Source: Diplolepis rosae (lineage: Eukaryota; Arthropoda; Insecta; Hymenoptera; Diplolepididae). Taken from it: a stretch of 64,000 bases of DNA. The stretch lies in contig JAPYXD010000475.1 in the NCBI GenBank assembly GCA_030998225.1, positions 1,240,001-1,304,000 on the forward strand. The letters run 5' to 3'. Positions 1 to 14,435 of the stretch are shown here, in pieces; the stretch's first letter is position 1; every line of letters begins with the position of its first letter. Under the pieces are notes generated by a model. It was given only the letters and a program-made list of their open reading frames with translations, did not search any database and was not told where the DNA came from. The position numbers and the translations under genes were made by a program.

Positions 1-1022
1 AAAAGGCATTACACTCAGGCCATTAATTTCCTTGATTGCGTATTGCTTGTAAATGTCTATTAAACCTATTTGTTTATAAGCTTGTTTAGTTGACAAAAAT
101 TGAAGTTACTCAATTTCCTACTCTTTCAACAACGCATTACACTCTGGACATCAATTTCCATGATTGCGTATTGCTTGTAAATGTCTATTAACCCTATTTG
201 TTTATAACCTTTTTTAGGTAACAAAAATCGAAATTACTTCATTTTCTACTTTTTTAACAACGTGTTACATTCTGGGATTAATTTCGTTAATTGCGTACTG
301 CTTGTCAATGTCTATTAAAATTATTTGTTTGTAATCTTGTAGAGTTAACAAAAATCGAAATTACTTAATTTTCTACTTTTTCAACAACGCATTACACTCT
401 GGACATCAATTTCGTTCTTCGCGTATTGCTTGTAACTGTTTATTCAAACTTTTTTTTCATAACATCGTTATTTATCCAAAAAACGAGATTACATAATTTT
501 CTACTTTTTCAACAACGTATTAAATTATGGACGTTAATTTCGAACACTGCGTATTGCTTGTAAATGTCTATTAAACCTATTTGTTTATAAGCTTGTTTAG
601 TTAACAAAAATCGAAATTACTTAATTTTCTACTTTTTCAACAGATCTTTACTATCTGGACATTAATTTCGTTCATTGTATACTGATTGTAAATGTCTATT
701 AAACTTATTTGTTTATAACCTTGTTTAGTTAACAAAAATCGAAATTACATAATTTTCTACTTTTTCAACATTGCATTACGCTCTGGACATTTATTTCCTT
801 GATTGCGTATTGCTTGTAAATGTCAATTAAAGCTATTTGTTTACAACCTTGTTTAGGTAACAAAAATCGAAATTACTTCACTTTCCTCTTTTTTAGCAAT
901 GCATTACACTCTGGCCATTAATTTCGTTCTTTGTGTATTCCTTATGAATGTTTATCAAACTTATTATTCATAACATCGTTATTTAACCAAAAATCGAAAT
1001 TACTTAATTTTCTACTTTTTCC
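1..1022 (+). repeat. Canonical 8-mer HOR, first copy in window
   Basis: The order is A to H. Private changes are 'gttcttcgcg' in D (also seen at 42148), 'acagatctttactatctgg' in F, and 'ttaattgcg' in C. The window happens to open at the A start, so whether the array extends upstream cannot be seen, but the phase suggests it does. Confidence 0.9.
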
Positions 1023-2043
1023 AAAAGGCATTACACTCAGGCCATTAATTTCCTTGATTGCGTATTGCTTGTAAATGTCTATTAAACCTATTTTTTTATA
1101 ACCTTGTTTAGGTAACAAAAATCGAAATCACTTCATTTTCTACTTTTTTAACAACGCATTACACTCTGGCCATTAATTTCGTTCATTCTGTATTGCTTAT
1201 GATTGTTTATTCAAACTTATTTTTCATAACATCGTTATTTATCCAAAAAACGATATTACATAATTTTCTACTTTTTCAACAATGCATTAAATTGTGGACG
1301 TTCATTTCGAACATTGCGTATTGCTTGTAAATGTCTATTAAACCTATTTTTTTATAACCTTGTTTAGGTAACAAAAATCGAAATCACTTCATTTTCTACT
1401 CTTTTAACAACGCATTACACTCTGGCCATTAATTTCGTTCATTCTGTATTGCTTATGATTGTTTATCAAACTTATTATTCATAACATCGTCATTTAACCA
1501 AAATTGGAAATTACTTAATTTTCCACTTTTTCAACAACGCATTAAACTCTGGCCATTAATTTCGTTCACTGTCTATTGATTGTGTATGTTTATCAAACTT
1601 ATTTGTTTATAACATTGTTTATTTGTCAAAAATCTAAATTTCTCAATTTTCTACTTTTTCAACAACGTATTACACTCTGGACATTAATTTCGTTCATTGC
1701 GTATAGCATGTAAGTATCTATTAAACCTATTTGTTTATAACATTTTTTAGCGATCAAAAATCGAAATTACTTAATGTTCAACATTTTTCACAACGCATTA
1801 AACTCTGGCCATTAATTTCGTTCACAGTCTATTGATTGTGTATGCTCATCAAACTTATTTGTATATAACATTGTTTAGTTAACAAAAATCAAAATTACTT
1901 AATTTTCCACTTTTTCAACAAAGCATTACACTCTGGCCATTAATTTCGTTCTGTGTGTATTCCTTATGAATGTTTATCAAACTTATTATTCATAACATCG
2001 TTATTTAACCAAAAATCGAAATTACTTAATTTTCTACTTTTTC
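1023..2043 (+). repeat. Divergent 8-monomer unit containing the K-L pair
   Basis: It has HOR length (1,021 bp) but not HOR content. After an A/B hybrid come a D-like monomer with 'cattctgtattgcttatg', an E'-like one, an H-like one, an L-like one ('cactgtctattgattgtg'), K ('gtatagcatgtaagtatc', 'ttttttagcgatc'), L ('cacagtctattgattgtg') and H. Neighbour-to-neighbour differences are larger than in the regular array. The K-L-H run (1661-2043) recurs at 24147-24530 and 34728-35111. Confidence 0.85.
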
Positions 2044-3066
2044 AAAAAGGCATTACACTCTGGCCATTAATTTCCTTGATTGCGTATTGCTTGTAAATGT
2101 CTATTAAACCTATTTGTTTATAACCTTGTTTATTTAACAAACATCGAAATTACTTCATTTTCTACTTTTTTAACAACGTATTAAATTATGGACGTTAATT
2201 TCCATGATTGCGTATTGCTTGTAAATGTCTATTAAACCTATTTGTTTATAACCTTGTTTAGGTAACAAAAATCGAAATTACTTCATTTTCTACTTTTTTA
2301 ACAACGTATTACAATCTGGGATTAACTTCGTTCATTGCGTACTGCTTGTCAATGTCTATTAAAATTATTTGTTTATAACCTTGTAGAGTTAACAAAAATC
2401 GAAATTATCTAATTTTCTACTGTTTCAACAACGCATTAAATTATGTACTTGAATTTCCTTTATTGCGTATTGCTTGTAACTGTTTATTCAAACTTATTTT
2501 TCATAACATCGTTATTTATCCAAAAAACGAGATTACATAGTTTTCTACTTTTTCAACAACGTATTAAATTATGGACGTTAATTTCGAACACTGCGTATTG
2601 CTTGTAAATGTCTATTAAACCTATTTGTTTATAAGCTTGTTTAGTTAACAAAAATCGAAATTACTTAATTTTCTACTTTTTCAACAGATCATTACAATCT
2701 GGACATTAATTTCGTTCATTGTATACTGATTGTAAATGTCTATTAAACTTATTTGTTTATAACCTTGTTTAGTTAACAAAAATCGAAATTACATAATTTT
2801 CTACTTTTTCAACATTGCATTACGCTCTGGACATTTATTTCCTTGATTGCGTATTGCTTGTAAATGTCAATTAAACCTATTTGTTTATAACCTTGTTTAG
2901 GTAACAAAAATCGAAATTACTTCACTTTCCACTTTTTTAGCAATGCATTACACTCTGGCCATTAATTTCTTTCTTTGTGTATTCCTTATGAATGTTTATC
3001 AAACTTATTATTCATAACATCGTTATTTAACCAAAAATCGAAATTACTTAATTTTCTACTTTTTCC
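2044..3066 (+). repeat. 8-monomer HOR with A'-N opening
   Basis: The opening A' has 'ctctggcc' and 'tttatttaacaaacatc', then an N monomer (E start joined to B middle). C follows, then a D with an E-like start ('attaaattatgtacttg'), then E, F, G, H. The same K-L-H then A'-N order is found at 24147 and 34728, showing that the left edge of the window and the 11-kb copies share an ancestral module. Confidence 0.85.
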
Positions 3067-6000
3067 AAAAGGCATTACACTCAGGCCATTAATTTCCTTG
3101 ATTGCGTATTGCTTGTAAATGTCTATTAAACCTATTTGTTTATAAGCTTGTTTAGTTGACAAAAATTGAAATTACTCAATTTCCTACTCTTTCAACAACG
3201 CATTACACTCTGGACATCAATTTCCATGATTGCGTATTGCTTGTAAATGTCTATTAAACCTATTTGTTTATAACCTTGTTTAGGTAACAAAAATCGAAAT
3301 TACTTCATTTCCTACTTTTTTAACAACGTATTACAATCTGGGATTAACTTCGTTCATTGCGTACTGCTTGTCAATGTCTATTAAAATTATTTGTTTATAA
3401 TCTTGTAGAGTTAACAAAAATCGAAATTACTTAATTTTCTACTTTTTCAACAACGCATTACACTCTGGACATCAATTTCGTTCATTGCGTATTGCTTGTA
3501 ACTGTTTATTCAAACTTATTTTTCATAACATCGTTATTTATCCAAAAAACGAGATTACATAATTTTCTACTTTTTCAACAACGTATTAAATTATGGACGT
3601 TAATTTCGAACACTGCGTATTGCTTGTAAATGTCTATTAAACCTATTTGTTTATAAGCTTGTTTAGTTAACAAAAATCGAAATTACTTAATTTTCTACTT
3701 TTTCAACAGATCATTACAATCTGGACATTAATTTCGTTCATTGTATACTGATTGTAAATGTCTATTAAACTTATTTGTTTATAACCTTGTTTAGTTAACA
3801 AAAATCGAAATTACATAATTTTCTACTTTTTCAACATTGCATTACGCTCTGGACATTTATTTCCTTGATTGCGTATTGCTTGTAAATGGCAATTAAACCT
3901 ATTTGTTTATAACCTTGTTTAGGTAACAAAAATCGAAATTACTTCACTTTCCACTTTTTTAGCAATGCATTACACTCTGGCCATTAATTTCGTTCTTTGT
4001 GTATTCCTTATGAATGTTTATCAAACTTATTATTCATAACATCGTTATTTAACCAAAAATCGAAATTACTTAATTTTCTACTTTTTCCAAAAGGCATTAC
4101 ACTCAGGCCATTAATTTCCTTGATTGCGTATTGCTTGTAAATGTCTATTAAACCTATTTGTTTATAACCTTGTTTAGTTAACAAAAATCGAAATTACATA
4201 ATTTTCTACTTTTTTAACAACGTATTACAATCTGGGATTAATTTAGTTCATTGAGTAATTCTTGTCAATGTCTATTAAAATTATTTGTTTGTAATCTTGT
4301 AGATTTAACAAAAATCGAAATTACTTAATTTTCTACTTTTTCAACAGCGCATTACACTCTGGACATCAATTTCGTTCATTGCGTATTGCTTGTAACTGTT
4401 TATTCAAACTTATTTTTCATAACATCGTTATTTATCCAAAAAACGAGATTACATAATTTTCTACTTTTTCAACAACGTATTAAATTATGGACGTTAATTT
4501 CGAACACTGCGTATTGCTTGTAAATGTCTGTTAAACCTATTTGTTTATAAACTTGTATAGTTAACAAAAATCGAAATTACTCAATTTTATACTTTTTCAA
4601 CAACGCATTACACTCTGGACATCAATTTCGTTCATTGCGTATTGCTTGTAAATGTCTATTAAACTTATTTGTTTATAACCTTGTTTAGTTAACAAAAATC
4701 GAAATTACATAATTTTCTACTGTTTCAACATTGCATTACGCTCTGGACATTTATTTCCTTGATTGCGTATTGCTTGTAAATGTCAATTAAACCTATTTGT
4801 TTATAACCTTGTTTAGGTAACAAAAATCGAAATTTCTTCATTTTCCACTTTTTTAGCAATGCATTACACTCTGGCCATTAATTTCGTTCTTTGTGTATTC
4901 CTTATGAATGTTTATCAAACTTATTATTCATAACATCGTTATTTAACCAAAAATCGAAATTACTTAATTTTCTACTTTTTCCAAAAGGCATTACACTCAG
5001 GCCATTAATTTCCTTGATTGCGTATTGCTTGTAAATGTCTATTAAACCTATTTGTTTATAACCTTGTTTAGGTAACAAAAATCGAAATTACTTCATTTTC
5101 TACTTTTTTAACAACGTATTACAATCTGGGATTAATTTCGTTCATTGCGTACTGCTTGTCAATGTCTATTAAAATTATTTGTTTGTAATCTTGTAGATTT
5201 AACAAAAATCGAAATTACTTAATTTTCTACTTTTTCAACAGCGCATTACACTCTGGACATCAATTTCGTTCATTGCGTATTGCTTGAAACTGTTTATTCA
5301 AACTTATTTTTCATAACATCGTTATTTATCCAAAAAACGAGATTACATAATTTTCTACTTTTTCAACAACGTATTAAATTATGGACGTTAATTTCGAACA
5401 CTGCGTATTGCTTGTAAATGTCTGTTAAACCTATTTGTTTATAAACTTGTATAGTTAACAAAAATCGAAATTACTCAATTTTATACTTTTTCAACAACGC
5501 ATTACACTCTGGACATCAATTTCGTTCATTGCGTATTGCTTGTAAATGTCTATTAAACTTATTTGTTTATAACCTTGTTTAGTTAACAAAAATCGAAATT
5601 ACATAATTTTCTACTGTTTCAACATTGCATTACGCTCTGGACATTTATTTCCTTGATTGCGTATTGCTTGTAAATGTCAATTAAACCTATTTGTTTATAA
5701 CCTTGTTTAGGTAACAAAAATCGAAATTACTTCATTTTCCACTTTTTTAGCAATGCATTACACTCTGGCCATTAATTTCGTTCTTTGTGTATTCCTTATG
5801 AATGTTTATCAAACTTATTATTCATAACATCGTTATTTAACAAAAAATCGAAATTACTTAATTTTCTACTTTTTCCAAAAGGCATTACACTCAGGCCATT
5901 AATATCCTTGATTGCGTATTGCTTGTAAATGTCTATTAAACCTATTTGTTTATAAGCTTGTTTAGTTGACAAAAATTGAAATTACTCAATTTCCTACTCT

Positions 6001-8813
6001 TTCAACAACGCATTACACTCTGGACATCAATTTCCATGATTGCGTATTGCTTGTAAATGTCTATTAACCCTATTTGTTTATAACCTTATTTCTCTAACAA
6101 AAATCGAAATTACTTCATTTTCTACTTTTTTAACAACGTGTTACAATCTGGGATTAATTTCGTTCATTGCGTACTGCTTGTCAATGTCTATTAAAAGTAT
6201 TTGTTTGTAATCTTGTAGAGTTAACAAAAATCGAAATTACTTAATTTTCTACTTTTTCAACAGCGCATTACACTCTGGACATCAATTTCGTTCATTGCGT
6301 ATTGCTTGTAACTGTTTATTCAAACTTTTTTCATAACATCGTTATTTATCCAAAAAACGAGATTACATAATTTTCTACTTTTTCAACAACGTATTAAATT
6401 ATGGACGTTAATTTCGAACACTGCGTATTGCTTGTAAATGTCTATTAAACCTATTTGTTTATAAGCTTGTTTAGTTAACAAAAATCGAAATTACTTAATT
6501 TTCTACTTTTTCAACAGATCATTACAATCTGGACATTAATTTCGTTCATTGTATACTGATTGTAAATGTCTATTAAACTTATTTGTTTATAACCTTGTTT
6601 AGTTAACAAAAATCGAAATTACATAATTTTCTACTTTTTCAACATTGCATTACGCTCTGGACATTTATTTCCTTGATTGCGTATTGCTTGTAAATGTCAA
6701 TTAAACCTATTTGTTTATAACCTTGTTTAGGTAACAAAAATCGAAATTACTTCACTTTCCTCTTTTTTAGCAATGCATTACACTCTGGCCATTAATTTCG
6801 TTCTTTGTGTATTCCTTATGAATGTTTATCAAACTTATTATTCATAACATCGTTATTTAACCAAAAATCGAAATTACTTAATTTTCTACTTTTTCCAAAA
6901 GGCATTACACTCAGGCCATTAATTTCCTTGATTGCGTATTGCTTGTAAATGTCTATTAAACCTATTTGTTTATAAGCTTGTTTAGTTGACAAAAATTGAA
7001 ATTACTCAATTTCCTACTCTTTCAACAACGCATTACACTCTGGACATCAATTTCCATGATTGCGTATTGCTTGTAAATGTCTATTAAACCTATTTGTTTA
7101 TAACCTTGTTTAGGTAACAAAAATCGAAATTACTTCATTTTCTACTTTTTTAACAACGTGTTACAATCTGGGATTAATTTCGTTCATTGCGTACTGCTTG
7201 TCAATGTCTATTAAAATTATTTGTTTGTAATCTTGTAGAGTTAACAAAAATCGAAATTACTTAATTTTCTACTTTTTCAACAACGCATTACACTCTGGAC
7301 ATCAATTTCGTTCAGTGCGTATTGCTTGTAACTGTTTATTCAAACTTATGTTTCATAACATCGTTATTTATCCAAAAAACGAGATTACATAATTTTCTAC
7401 TTTTTCAACAACGTATTAAATTATGGACGTTAATTTCGAACACTGCGTATTGCTTGTAAATGTCTATTAAACCTATTTGTTTATAAGCTTGTTTAGTTAA
7501 CAAAAATCGAAATTACTTAATTTTCTACTTTTTCAACAGATCATTACAATCTGGACATTAATTTCGTTTATTGTATACTGCTTGTAAATGTCTATTAAAT
7601 CTATTTGTTTATAACCTTGTTTAGGTAATAAAAATCGAAATTACATCATTTTCCACTTTTTTAGCAATGCATTACACTCTGGCCATTAATTTCGTTCTTT
7701 GTGTATTCCTTATGAATGTTTATCAAACTTATTATTCATAACATCCTCATTTAACCAAAAATCGAAATTACTTAAATTTCTACTTTTTCCAAAAGGCATT
7801 ACACTCAGGCCATTAATTTCCTTGATTGCGTATTGCTTGTAAATGTCTATTAAACCTATTTGTTTATAAGCTTGTTTAGTTGACAAAAATTGAAGTTACT
7901 CAATTTCCTACTCTTTCAACAACGCATTACACTGTGGACATCAATTTCCATGATTGCGTATTGCTTGTAAATGTCTATTAACCCTATTTGTTTATAACCT
8001 TGTTTAGGTAACAAAAATCGAAATTACTTCATTTTCTACTTTTTTAACAACGTGTTACATTCTGGGATTAATTTCGTTAATTGCGTACTGCTTGTCAATG
8101 TCTATTAAAATTATTTGTTTGTAATCTTGTAGAGTTAACAAAAATCGAAATTACTTAATTTTCTACTTTTTCAACAACGCATTACACTCTGGACATCAAT
8201 TTCGTTCATTGAGTAATGCTTGTAACTGTATATTCAAAGTATTTTTTCATAACATAGTTATGTTTACAAAAAACGAGATTACATAATTTTCTACTTTTTC
8301 AACAACGTATTAAATTATGGACGTTAATTTCGAACACTGCGTATTGCTTGTAAATGTCTATTAAACCTATTTGTTTATAAGCTTGTTTAGTTAACAAAAA
8401 TCGAAATTACTTAATTTTCTACTTTTTCAACAGATCATTACAATCTGGACATTAATTTCGTTCATTGTATACTGATTGTAAATGTCTATTAAACTTATTT
8501 GTTTATAACCTTGTTTAGTTAACAAAAATCGAAATTACATAATTTTCTACTTTTTCAACATTGCATTACGCTCTGGACATTTATTTCCTTGATTGCGTAT
8601 TGCTTGTAAATGTCAATTAAACCTATTTGTTTATAACCTTGTTTAGGTAACAAAAATCGAAATTAGTTCACTTTCCTCTTTTTTTAGCAATGCATTACAC
8701 TCTGGCCATTAATTTCGTTCTTTGTGTATTCCTTATGAAAGTTTATCAAACTTATTAGTCATAACATCGTTATTTAACCAAAAATCGAAATTACTTAATT
8801 TTCTACTTTTTCC
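3067..8813 (+). repeat. Regular HOR block: 1,022 / 894 / 894 / 1,020 / 894 / 1,023 bp units
   Basis: A starts lie at 3067, 4089, 4983, 5877, 6897 and 7791. The units at 3067, 5877 and 7791 are full 8-mers; the 5877 unit is two bases short because its D has lost bases in the T run ('aaacttttttcataac'). The units at 4089 and 4983 are 7-mers in which A and B have fused and F is replaced by a D-start monomer; they are near-identical neighbours, so one is a recent tandem copy of the other. The 6897 unit is a 7-mer with an F/G hybrid ('tatactgcttgtaaatg'). Confidence 0.9.
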
Positions 8814-9451
8814 AAAAGGCATTACACTCAGGCCATTAATTTCCTTGATTGCGTATTGCTTGTAAATGTCTATTAAACCTATTTGTTTATAAGCTTGTTT
8901 AGTTGACAAAAATTGAAATTACTCAATTTCCTACTCTTTCAACAACGCATTACACTCTGGACATCAATTTCCATGATTGCGTATTGCTTGTAAATGTCTA
9001 TTAAACCTATTTGTTTATAACCTTGTTTAGGTAACAAAAATCGAAATTACTTCATTTTCTACTTTTTTAACAACGTGTTACAATCTGGGATTAATTTCGT
9101 TCATTGCGTACTGCTTGTCAATGTCTATTAAAAGTATTTGTTTGTAATCTTGTAGAGTTAACAAAAATCGAAATTACTTAATTTTCTACTTTTTCAACAG
9201 CGCATTACACTCTGGACATCAATTTCGTTCATTGCGTATTGCTTGTAAATGTCAATTAAACCTATTTGTTTATAACCTTGTTTAGGTAACAAAAATCGAA
9301 ATTACTTCACTTTCCTCTTTTTTAGCAATGCATTACACTCTGGCCATTAATTTCGTTCTTTGTGTATTCCTTATGAATGTTTATCAAACTTATTATTCAT
9401 AACATCGTTATTTAACCAAAAATCGAAATTACTTAATTTTCTACTTTTTCC
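8814..9451 (+). repeat. 5-monomer HOR (A-B-C-D/G-H, 638 bp)
   Basis: This unit lacks 384 bp, exactly three monomers, relative to the 8-mer. The fourth monomer (9196-9323) begins as D ('catcaatttcgttcattgcg') and ends as G ('aatgtcaattaaacc', 'ctttcctc'), so the deletion joined D to G inside the shared core. The same structure recurs at 13798-14435. Confidence 0.9.
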
Positions 9452-10473
9452 AAAAGGCATTACACTCAGGCCATTAATTTCCTTGATTGCGTATTGCTTG
9501 TAAATGTCTATTAAACCTATTTGTTTATAAGCTTGTTTAGTTGACAAAAATTGAAATTACTCAATTTCCTACTCTTTCAACAACGCATTACACTCTGGAC
9601 ATCAATTTCCATGATTGCGTATTGCTTGTAAATGTCTATTAAACCTATTTGTTTATAACCTTGTTTAGGTAACAAAAATCGAAATTACTTCATTTTCTAC
9701 TTTTTTAACAACGTGTTACAATCTGGGATTAATTTCGTTCATTGCGTACTGCTTGTCAATGTCTATTAAAAGTATTTGTTTGTAATCTTGTAGAGTTAAC
9801 AAAAATCGAAATTACTTAATTTTCTACTTTTTCAACAGCGCATTACACTCTGGACATCAATTTCGTTCATTGCGTATTGCTTGTAACTGTTTATTCAAAC
9901 TTATGTTTCATAACATCGTTATTTATCCAAAAAACGAGATTACATAATTTTCTACTTTTTCAACAACGTATTAAATTATGGACGTTAATTTCGAACACTG
10001 CGTATTGCTTGTAAATGTCTATTAAACCTATTTGTTTATAAGCTTGTTTAGTTAACAAAAATCGAAATTACTTAATTTTCTACTTTTTCAACAGATCATT
10101 ACAATCTGGACATTAATTTCGTTTATTGTATACTGATTGTAAATGTCTATTAAACTTATTTGTTTATAACCTTGTTTAGTTAACAAAAATCGAAATTACA
10201 TAATTTTCTACTGTTTCAACATTGCATTACGCTCTGGACATTTATTTCCTTGATTGCGTATTGCTTGTAAATGTCAATTAAACCTATTTGTTTATAACCT
10301 TGTTTAGGTAACAAAAATCGAAATTTCTTCATTTTCCACTTTTTTAGCAATGCATTACACTCTGGCCATTAATTTCGTTCTTTGTGTATTCCTTATGAAT
10401 GTTTATCAAACTTATTATTCATAACATCGTTATTTAACAAAAAATCGAAATTACTTAATTTTCTACTTTTTCC
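9452..10473 (+). repeat. 8-mer HOR following the first 5-mer
   Basis: The order is the full A to H, with D carrying 'cttatgtttcat' and F carrying 'gtttattgtatactg'. These two variants are shared with the unit at 14436, which also follows a 5-mer. Confidence 0.88.
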
Positions 10474-11752
10474 AAAAGGCATTACACTCAGGCCATTAAT
10501 ATCCTTGATTGCGTATTGCTTGTAAATGTCTATTAAACCTATTTGTTTATAAGCTTGTTTAGTTGACAAAAATTGAAATTACTCAATTTCCTACTCTTTC
10601 AACAACGCATTACACTCTGGACATCAATTTCCATGATTGCGTATTGCTTGTAAATGTCTATTAAACCTATTTGTTTATAACCTTGTTTAGGTAACAAAAA
10701 TCGAAATTACTTCCTTTTTTTACTTTTCTAACAGCGTATTACAATCTGGGATTAATTTCGTTCATTGCGTACTGCTTGTCAATGTCTATTAAAATTATTT
10801 GTTTATAATCTTGTAGAGTTAACAAAAATCGAAATTACTTAATTTTCTACTTTTTCAACAACGCATTACACTCTGGACATCAATTTCGTTCATTGCGTAT
10901 TGCTTGTAACTGTTTATTCAAACTTATTTTTCATAACATCGTTATTTATCCAAAAAACGAGATTACATAATTTTCTACTTTTTCAACAACGTATTAAATT
11001 ATGGACGTTAATTTCGAACACTGCGTATTGCTTGTAAATGTCTATTAAACCTATTTGTTTATAAACTTGTATAGTTAACAAAAATCGAAATTACTCAATT
11101 TTATACTTTTTCAACAACGCATTACACTCTGGACATCAATTTCGTTCATTGCGTATTGCTTGTAAATGTCTATTAAACCTATTTGTTTATAACCTTGTTT
11201 AGTTAACAAAAATCGAAATTACATAATTTTCTACTTTTTCAACAACGTATTAAATTATGGACGTTAATTTCGAACACTGCGTATTGCTTGTAAATGTCTA
11301 TTAAACCTATTTGTTTATAAGCTTGTTTAGTTAACAAAAATCGAAATTACTTAATTTTCTACTTTTTCAACAGATCATTACAATCTGGACATTAATTTCG
11401 TTCATTGTATACTGATTGTAAATGTCTATTAAACTTATTTGTTTATAACCTTGTTTAGTTAACAAAAATCGAAATTACATAATTTTCTACTTTTTCAACA
11501 TTGCATTACGCTCTGTACATTTATTTCCTTGATTGCGTATTGCTTGTAAATGTCAATTAAACCTATTTGTTTATAACCTTGTTTAGGTAACAAAAATCGA
11601 AATTACTTCACTTTCCTCTTTTTTAGCAATGCATTACACTCTGGCCATTAATTTCGTTCTTTGTGTATTCCTTATGAATGTTTATCAAACTTATTATTCA
11701 TAACATCGTTATTTAACCAAAAATCGAAATTACTTAATTTTCTACTTTTTCC
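10474..11752 (+). repeat. 10-monomer HOR (1,279 bp)
   Basis: A to E are followed by a D-start monomer with an ordinary second half and a second E before F, G and H, so two monomers were gained. The unit at 15968-17246 has the same length and similar order, and B carries the 'ttcctttttt' and 'taacagcg' variant in both. The pair is best explained by duplication of the larger segment rather than by two independent expansions. Confidence 0.87.
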
Positions 11753-13797
11753 AAAAGGCATTACACTCAGGCCATTAATTTCCTTGATTGCGTATTGCTT
11801 GTAAATGTCTATTAAACCTATTTGTTTATAAGCTTGTTTAGTTGACAAAAATTGAAATTACTCAATTTCCTACTCTTTCAACAACGCATTACACTCTGGA
11901 CATCAATTTCCATGATTGCGTATTGCTTGTAAATGTCTATTAAACCTATTTGTTTATAACCTTGTTTAGGTAACAAAAATCGAAATTACTTCATTTTCTA
12001 CTTTTTTAACAACGTGTTACAATCTGGGATTAATTTCGTTCATTGCGTACTGCTTGTCAATGTCTATTAAAATTATTTGTTTGTAATCTTGTAGAGTTAA
12101 CAAAAATCGAAATTACTTAATTTTCTACTTTTTCAACAACGCATTACACTCTGGACATCAATTTCGTTCATTGCGTATTGCTTGTAACTGTTTATTCAAA
12201 CTTATGTTTCATAACATCGTTATTTATCCAAAAAACGAGATTACATAATTTTCTACTTTTTCAACAACGTATTAAATTATGGACGTTAATTTCGAACACT
12301 GCGTATTGCTTGTAAATGTCTATTAAACCTATTTGTTTATAAGCTTGTTTAGTTAACAAAAATCGAAATTACTTAATTTTCTACTTTTTCAACAGATCAT
12401 TACAATCTGGACATTAATTTCGTTCATTGTATACTGATTGTAAATGTCTATTAAACTTATTTGTTTATAACCTTGTTTAGTTAACAAAAATCGAAATTAC
12501 ATAATTTTCTACTTTTTCAACATTGCATTACGCTCTGGACATTTATTTCCTTGATTGCGTATTGCTTGTAAATGTCAATTATACCTATTTGTTTATAACC
12601 TTGTTTAGGTAACAAAAATCGAAATTACTTCACTTTCCTCTTTTTTAGCAATGCATTACACTCTGGCCATTAATTTCGTTCTTTGTGTATTCCTTATGAA
12701 TGTTTATCAAACTTATTATTCATAACATCGTTATTTAACCAAAAATCGAAATTACTTAATTTTCTACTTTTTCCAAAAGGCATTACACTCAGGCCATTAA
12801 TTTCCTTGATTGCGTATTGCTTGTAAATGTCTATTAAACCTATTTGTTTATAAGCTTGTTTAGTTGACAAAAATTGAAATTACTCAATTTCCTACTCTTT
12901 CAACAATGCATTACACTCTGGACATCAATTTCCATGATTGCGTATTGCTTGTAAATGTCTATTAAACCTATTTGTTTATAACCTTGTTTAGGTAACAAAA
13001 ATCGAAATTACTTCCTTTTTTACTTTTTTTAACAGCGTATTACAATCTGGGATTAATTTCGTTCATTGCGTACTGCTTGTCAATGTCTATTAAAATTATT
13101 TGTTTATAATCTTGTAGAGTTAACAAAAATCGAAATTACTTAATTTTCTACTTTTTCAACAACGCATTACACTCTGGACATCAATTTCGTTCATTGCGTA
13201 TTGCTTGTAACTGTTTATTCAAACTTATTTTTCATAACATCGTTATTTATCCAAAAAACGAGATTACATAATTTTCTACTTTTTCAACAACGTATTAAAT
13301 TATGGACGTTAATTTCGAACACTGCGTATTGCTTGTAAATGTCTATTAAACCTATTTGTTTATAAACTTGTATAGTTAACAAAAATCGAAATTACTCAAT
13401 TTTCTACTTTTTCAACAACGCATTACACTCTGGACATCAATTTCGTTCATTGCATATTGCTTGTAAATGTCTATTAAACTTATTTGTTTATAACCTTGTT
13501 TAGTTAACAAAAATCGAAATTACATAATTTTCTACTTTTTCAACATTGCATTACGCTCTGGACATTTATTTCCTTGATTGCGTATTGCTTGTAAATGTCA
13601 ATTAAACCTATTTGTTTATAACCTTGTTTAGGTAACAAAAATCGAAATTACTTCACTTTCCTCTTTTTTAGCAATGCATTACACTCTGGCCATTAATTTC
13701 GTTCTTTGTGTATTCCTTATGAATGTTTATCAAACTTATTATTCATAACATCGTTATTTAACCAAAAATCGAAATTACTTAATATTCTACTTTTTCC
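11753..13797 (+). repeat. Two 8-monomer-length HORs (11753 and 12775)
   Basis: The first is a standard A-H unit. The second carries the B variant 'ttcctttttt' and a D-start monomer in place of F ('cattgcatattgc'). This two-HOR module recurs at 17247-19290 and 20441-22484, each 1,022 + 1,022 bp within a base or so. Confidence 0.88.
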
Positions 13798-14435
13798 AAA
13801 AGGCATTACACTCAGGCCATTAATTTCCTTGATTGCGTATTGCTTGTAAATGTCTATTAAACCTATTTGTTTATAAGCTTGTTTAGTTGACAAAAATTGA
13901 AATTACTCAATTTCCTACTCTTTCAACAACGCATTACACTCTGGACATCAATTTCCATGATTGCGTATTGCTTGTAAATGTCTATTAAACCTATTTGTTT
14001 ATAACCTTGTTTAGGTAACAAAAATCGAAATTACTTCATTTTCTACTTTTTTAACAACGTGTTACAATCTGGGATTAATTTCGTTCATTGCGTACTGCTT
14101 GTCAATGTCTATTAAAATTATTTGTTTGTAATCTTGTAGAGTTAACAAAAATCGAAATTACTTAATTTTCTACTTTTTCAACAGCGCATTACACTCTGGA
14201 CATCAATTTCGTTCATTGCGTATTGCTTGTAAATGTCAATTAAACCTATTTGTTTATAACCTTGTTTAGGTAACAAAAATCGAAATTACTTCACTTTCCT
14301 CTTTTTTAGCAATGCATTACACTCTGGCCATTAATTTCGTTCTTTGTGTATTCCTTATGAATGTTTATCAAACTTATTATTCATAACATCGTTATTTAAC
14401 CAAAAATCGAAATTACTTAATTTTCTACTTTTTCC
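13798..14435 (+). repeat. Second 5-monomer HOR (638 bp)
   Basis: It has the same A-B-C-D/G-H structure as 8814-9451, with the hybrid at 14180-14307. The start-to-start distance between the two 5-mers is 4,984 bp, and they are followed by matching units, so they mark a repeated segment of about 5 kb. Confidence 0.9.
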
